A DNA stretch of 45,784 nucleotides from Chelatococcus sambhunathii (GTDB lineage Bacteria; Pseudomonadota; Alphaproteobacteria; Rhizobiales; Methylopilaceae): contig JADBEO010000035.1 of assembly GCA_031316315.1 (NCBI GenBank), positions 1-45,784 on the forward strand, in the 5' to 3' direction. The position numbers were made by a program, and so were the translations under genes. The notes under the pieces are model-generated. The model did no database searches. It was not told where the DNA came from and saw only the letters and a program-made list of their open reading frames with translations. This document shows positions 42,835 to 45,784 of the stretch, piece after piece. Numbering within the stretch: position 1 is the stretch's first letter; each line of letters starts with the position of its first letter.

Positions 42835-43899
42835 ATGCTGCGCCGTCTGATCGCCTCCGTCGCCGTCGCCGCCGCCCTCTCGTCCGCCGCGATCGTCGCG
42901 CCGGCCGAGGCCGCGCCGAAGAAGAGCTTCGAGATCGCCTGGACCATCTATGTCGGCTGGATGCCGTGGCCCTACGCGGCCGACGCCGGCATCGTGAAGA
43001 AGTGGGCCGACAAATACGGCATCGAGATCAAGGTCACGCAGATCAACGACTACGTGGAGTCGATCAATCAGTACACCGCCGGCAAGTTCGACGGCGTGAC
43101 GCTGACCAACATGGACGCCCTGACGATCCCGGCCGCGGGCGGCGTCGACACCACCGCGATCATCGTCGGCGACTTCTCGAACGGCAATGACGGCGTCGTC
43201 TCCAAGACCGCGAAGTCGCTGAAGGAGCTCAAGGGCAAGAGCATCAATCTCGTCGAGCTCTCCGTCTCGCACTACCTGCTCGCGCGCGGGCTGGAGGCGA
43301 ACGGGCTCTCCGAGAAGGACGTCAAGGTGGTGAACACCTCCGACGCCGACATCGTCGGCGCCTTCAAGGCGCCCGACGTCGAGCAGGTCGTTACCTGGAA
43401 CCCGCTGCTCGCCGAGGTGAAGGCCGAGCCCGGCGCGACCGAGCTGTTCGACAGCTCCAAGATTCCCGGCGAGATCATCGACACGCTCGGCGTCAACACC
43501 GAGACGCTGAAGGACAACCCGGACTTCGGCAAGGCGCTGGTCGGCATCTGGTACGACACGATGAAGGCGATGGAGGGCGACGCCGGCAAGGAGGCCCGCG
43601 AGGCGATGGCCAAGCTCTCCGGCACGGACCTCGCCGGGTTCGACGCCCAGCTCGCGGCGACCAAGCTGTTCTCCAAGGCCGGAGACGCCGTCGCCTTTGT
43701 CGAAAGCCCCGCGCTCGTGAAGACGATGGACCTCGTGCGCAGCTTCTCCTTCGAGCACGGCCTGCTCGGCGAGGGCGCGAAGTCGAAGGACGCGATCGGC
43801 GTCGGCTTCGCCGGCGGCAAAACGCTCGGCGACGAGAAGAACGTCAAGCTGCGCTTCGACCCGACCTTCATGAAGATGGCCGCCGACGGCAAGCTGTGA
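42835..43899 (+). CDS. ABC transporter periplasmic binding protein, urea/guanidine-carboxylase-associated family
   Basis: 354 residues with a signal peptide (RRLIASVAVAAALSSAAIV). The mature part carries the family wording AWTIYVGWMPWPYAADAGIV, ITQ-type QINDYVESINQYTAGKFDGV, TNMDALTIPAAGGVD, VGDFSNGND, NLVELSVSHYLLARGLEANG and KIPGEIIDTLGVNTETL. This family (TIGR03427 type, named 'putative urea ABC transporter' from its linkage to urea carboxylase) is now best viewed as guanidine-associated, because such loci carry ykkC RNAs, as here. The start at 42835 has GGGGAG upstream. The ligand, guanidinium or a derivative, is inferred from the riboswitch. Confidence 0.92.
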   Translation: MLRRLIASVAVAAALSSAAIVAPAEAAPKKSFEIAWTIYVGWMPWPYAADAGIVKKWADKYGIEIKVTQINDYVESINQYTAGKFDGVTLTNMDALTIPAAGGVDTTAIIVGDFSNGNDGVVSKTAKSLKELKGKSINLVELSVSHYLLARGLEANGLSEKDVKVVNTSDADIVGAFKAPDVEQVVTWNPLLAEVKAEPGATELFDSSKIPGEIIDTLGVNTETLKDNPDFGKALVGIWYDTMKAMEGDAGKEAREAMAKLSGTDLAGFDAQLAATKLFSKAGDAVAFVESPALVKTMDLVRSFSFEHGLLGEGAKSKDAIGVGFAGGKTLGDEKNVKLRFDPTFMKMAADGKL

Positions 43900-43918
43900 G
43901 GGCTTCCGTGGTGGGAGC

Positions 43919-44031
43919 GCGTCATCCCGGCCAAGCGAAGCGAGAGCCGGGATCGTTCTCAGGACAGGGCGTCGCCCCGTCTTGTCCGGACAGCGATCCC
44001 GGATCGGCCTTTCGGCCGTCCGGGATGACGC
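43919..44031. repeat. Palindromic intergenic repeat, type C-related, between binding protein and permease
   Basis: Arms GCGTCATCCCGG (43919-43930) and CCGGGATGACGC (44020-44031), with inner hairpins around GCCGGGATCG / CGATCCCGG and GGACAGGGCG / CGCCCCGTC. It fills the 151-bp spacer inside the operon. Confidence 0.8.
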
Positions 44032-44050
44032 CTGAACGACGGGGTCGCTG

Positions 44051-44872
44051 ATGCGTCGTGCGATGAACGTCCGGCCGCGCAGGGGCGGGCGGTTGCTTCT
44101 GGCGATCGTGCCGTTCCTGATCCTCGCCGTCGTCTACGTTTTGGGTTCTGCGGAGCGGCGCGCCGCGAACCCGAACGACAAGCTGCTGCCGCCGGTCTCC
44201 GAGATGGCGGCGACGACGTCCCGCATGGCGTTCGAGCCGGACAAGCGCACGGGCGAGATCACGTTGGTCTCCGACACGCTCGCGAGCCTGCAGCGGCTCG
44301 TGCTCGGTCTCGGCTTCGCGACGCTGACGGGTCTCGTCCTGGGCGTCGCGCTCGGGATCCTTCCCGTCGTCGGGGCAGGGGGCGGCCCGCTGGTCGCGGT
44401 GATCTCGATGATCCCGCCGATGGCCATCCTGCCCATCCTGTTCATCATCTTCGGGCTCGGGGAGCTGTCGAAGGTGATCCTGATCGTGATCGGCGTCGCC
44501 CCGCCGATCGTGCGCGACATCGCCATGACCGTGCAGGCCATTCCGACCGAGCAGCTGGTGAAGGCGCAGACCCTCGGCGCCTCGACCTGGACCACGATCC
44601 TGCGCGTCGTGCTGCCCCAAGTTCTGCCGCGGCTGATCGAGCTGGTGCGGCTGCAGCTCGGCCCCGCCTTCCTGTTCCTGATCGCGGCCGAGGCCATCGC
44701 CTCGGACAGCGGGCTTGGCTACAGAATCTTCCTCGTCCGCCGCTATCTGGCGATGGACGTGATCCTTCCTTACGTCGCCTGGATCACCCTGATCGCCTTC
44801 GTGCTGGACCTGTTGCTCGCCAAGCTCTCGCGGACGGCGTTCGGCTGGGCCTATGCGGGGGAGCGGCGATGA
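44051..44872 (+). CDS. ABC transporter permease, guanidine-associated importer
   Basis: 273 residues with six hydrophobic segments and a BPD_transp_1 core: SLQRLVLGLGFATLTGLVLG, VISMIPPMAILPILFIIFGL, and the EAA-like loop KAQTLGASTWTTILRVVLPQ, as in SsuC/TauC-type permeases. There is no strong ribosome site at 44051; an in-frame ATG at 44063 is an alternative. Its stop overlaps the ATPase start (ATGA). It should work with the binding protein before it. Confidence 0.9.
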   Translation: MRRAMNVRPRRGGRLLLAIVPFLILAVVYVLGSAERRAANPNDKLLPPVSEMAATTSRMAFEPDKRTGEITLVSDTLASLQRLVLGLGFATLTGLVLGVALGILPVVGAGGGPLVAVISMIPPMAILPILFIIFGLGELSKVILIVIGVAPPIVRDIAMTVQAIPTEQLVKAQTLGASTWTTILRVVLPQVLPRLIELVRLQLGPAFLFLIAAEAIASDSGLGYRIFLVRRYLAMDVILPYVAWITLIAFVLDLLLAKLSRTAFGWAYAGERR

Positions 44873-45648
44873 GCGCGATCTCCGTCCGGAACGTGTGGGC
44901 CGAGTTCGGCGACCAGATCGTCATCGAAGACCTCAATCTCGAGATCGCCTCGGGCTCGTTCGTCTCCGTCGTCGGCCCCTCCGGCTGCGGCAAGAGCACT
45001 TTTCTCAGGATGGTGCTCGGCCAGGACCGCCCCTCACGCGGAAAACTGCTGCTCGACGGCGAGCCGTTGCCGGACGAGCCGGGATCGGACCGCGGCGTCG
45101 TGTTCCAGCGCTACTCGGTGTTTCCGCACCTCACCGTGCTCGGCAACGTGCTGCTCGCCTACGAGCTCGGACAGTCGCGGTTTCTGGGCCGCCTCTTCGG
45201 CGCGGCGCGGAAAAAAGCGATCGAGAGAAGCGAGGAGCTCGTGGCGGCCGTCGGCCTCGGTCCGCACCGCGACAAGCATCCGAGCGCGCTGTCGGGCGGC
45301 ATGCAGCAGCGCCTCGCCATCGCGCAGGCGCTCGCCAAGGATCCGAAGGTGCTGCTGCTCGACGAGCCGTTCGGCGCGCTCGATCCCGGCACCCGCGCGC
45401 AGATGCACGCGTTGCTGAAGCCGCTCTGGGAGCGGCTCGGCATGACGGTCATCATGGTCACGCACGACCTCAAGGAGGCCTTCAACCTCGGCACGCGGGT
45501 CGTCGCCTTCGACAAGGTGCGGCATGATCCGCAGGCTCCGGGCCGCTTCGGCGCCCGCGTCACCTACGACCTCGACCTCACCCGCCACGGCCCCGTGCCG
45601 GTGCTGGGCTTTCCCAGGAAACACCCCGTTCAGGCGACAGCCCCATGA
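44869..45648 (+). CDS. ABC transporter ATP-binding protein, guanidine-associated importer
   Basis: 259 residues of the SsuB/TauB class. Walker A is GPSGCGKST; Q-loop VFQRYSVFPHLTVLGNVLLA; signature LSGGMQQRLAIAQALA; Walker B VLLLDEPFGALDP; switch His in MVTHDLKEAF. A C-terminal extension after VVAFDKVRHDPQAPGRFGA is typical of the urea-carboxylase-region ATPase, which carries about 30 extra residues. It is the last gene in the window; carboxylase and allophanate hydrolase genes would be expected further right but cannot be seen. Confidence 0.93.
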   Translation: MSAISVRNVWAEFGDQIVIEDLNLEIASGSFVSVVGPSGCGKSTFLRMVLGQDRPSRGKLLLDGEPLPDEPGSDRGVVFQRYSVFPHLTVLGNVLLAYELGQSRFLGRLFGAARKKAIERSEELVAAVGLGPHRDKHPSALSGGMQQRLAIAQALAKDPKVLLLDEPFGALDPGTRAQMHALLKPLWERLGMTVIMVTHDLKEAFNLGTRVVAFDKVRHDPQAPGRFGARVTYDLDLTRHGPVPVLGFPRKHPVQATAP

Positions 45649-45667
45649 GCAGCGGACGCAACCTGTT

Positions 45668-45784
45668 CCCCTCCCCCTTGCGGGGAGGGGTTAGGGGTGG
45701 GGGTGGTTCAGGATCGAGCGCTCCCCGTACCGTCGCTCGACTCGCAACACCGCGCCCCGCTCTGAACCACCCCCACCCTTACCC
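45668..45784. repeat. Palindromic intergenic repeat, type D, running to the window end
   Basis: A short hairpin CCCCTCCCC...GGGGAGGGG (45668-45690) is followed by large arms: GGGTGGGGGTGGTTCAG and its complement CTGAACCACCCCCACCC at the end. It shares GGTTCAGGAT with the urtB-urtC element. It is probably cut by the window edge. Confidence 0.75.

Overview
The window is GC-rich with long codon-biased genes. It carries a urtABCDE-ureDABCEFG urea module, a TctCBA transporter, an EcfG-type promoter motif and many short palindromic intergenic repeats. Together these suggest an alphaproteobacterium, most likely order Hyphomicrobiales (Rhizobiales). I cannot name the genus from sequence alone.

Layout, left to right. 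(1) 1-4311: a hybrid sensor kinase cut by the left edge, with an N-terminal ParD-like ribbon-helix-helix segment; a maleylacetoacetate isomerase-type GST; and an apparent deletion scar joining the 5' end of a possible TPP-dependent E1-alpha gene to the 3' part of an amidohydrolase. (2) 4523-7729: a tripartite tricarboxylate-type transporter (tctC, tctB, tctA), then tRNA-Lys(CTT). (3) 8360-12920: a secreted EF-hand protein, a large membrane hybrid histidine kinase with two receiver domains, and a DUF883-like protein with an EcfG-type promoter. (4) 13064-19969: tRNA-Pro(CGG), a cytochrome P450, an Rrf2 regulator, a PaaI-type thioesterase, an SbcD/SbcC-like (YhaO/YhaN-like) pair, and a membrane protein. 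(5) 20225-23652: a polar amino-acid ABC transporter on the minus strand.

(6) 24160-29756: an envelope stress-like locus with a DUF6600 protein, a small Gly-rich secreted protein, a subtilase (S8), an ECF sigma factor and a membrane anti-sigma factor. Three start regions share one strict 27-bp motif, TTGAACC-N14-CRCGAC, which looks like the promoter of this sigma factor. The anti-sigma factor ends in a segment that resembles the propeptide of the neighbouring protease.

(7) 29883-42338, minus strand: the urea module in the order urtA-B-C-D-E, ureD, fused ureAB, vapB-vapC, ureC, an AT-rich uracil-DNA-glycosylase-like segment fused in frame to ureE, ureF, ureG. It imports urea and hydrolyses it; a toxin-antitoxin pair and the foreign-looking segment sit inside the operon. 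(8) 42339-45648, plus strand: a divergent ABC importer of the family found next to urea/guanidine carboxylases. It is preceded by a sigma-54 promoter match and a clear guanidine-I (ykkC) riboswitch. urtA has its own sigma-54-like promoter, and an imperfect palindrome lies between the two promoters. The divergent region therefore looks like one nitrogen-control hub for urea and guanidine uptake.

Palindromic repeats of at least three sequence types separate many of these genes. No CRISPR array, rRNA, insertion sequence or prophage was seen. All functional calls rest on motif recognition by eye; no database search was run.
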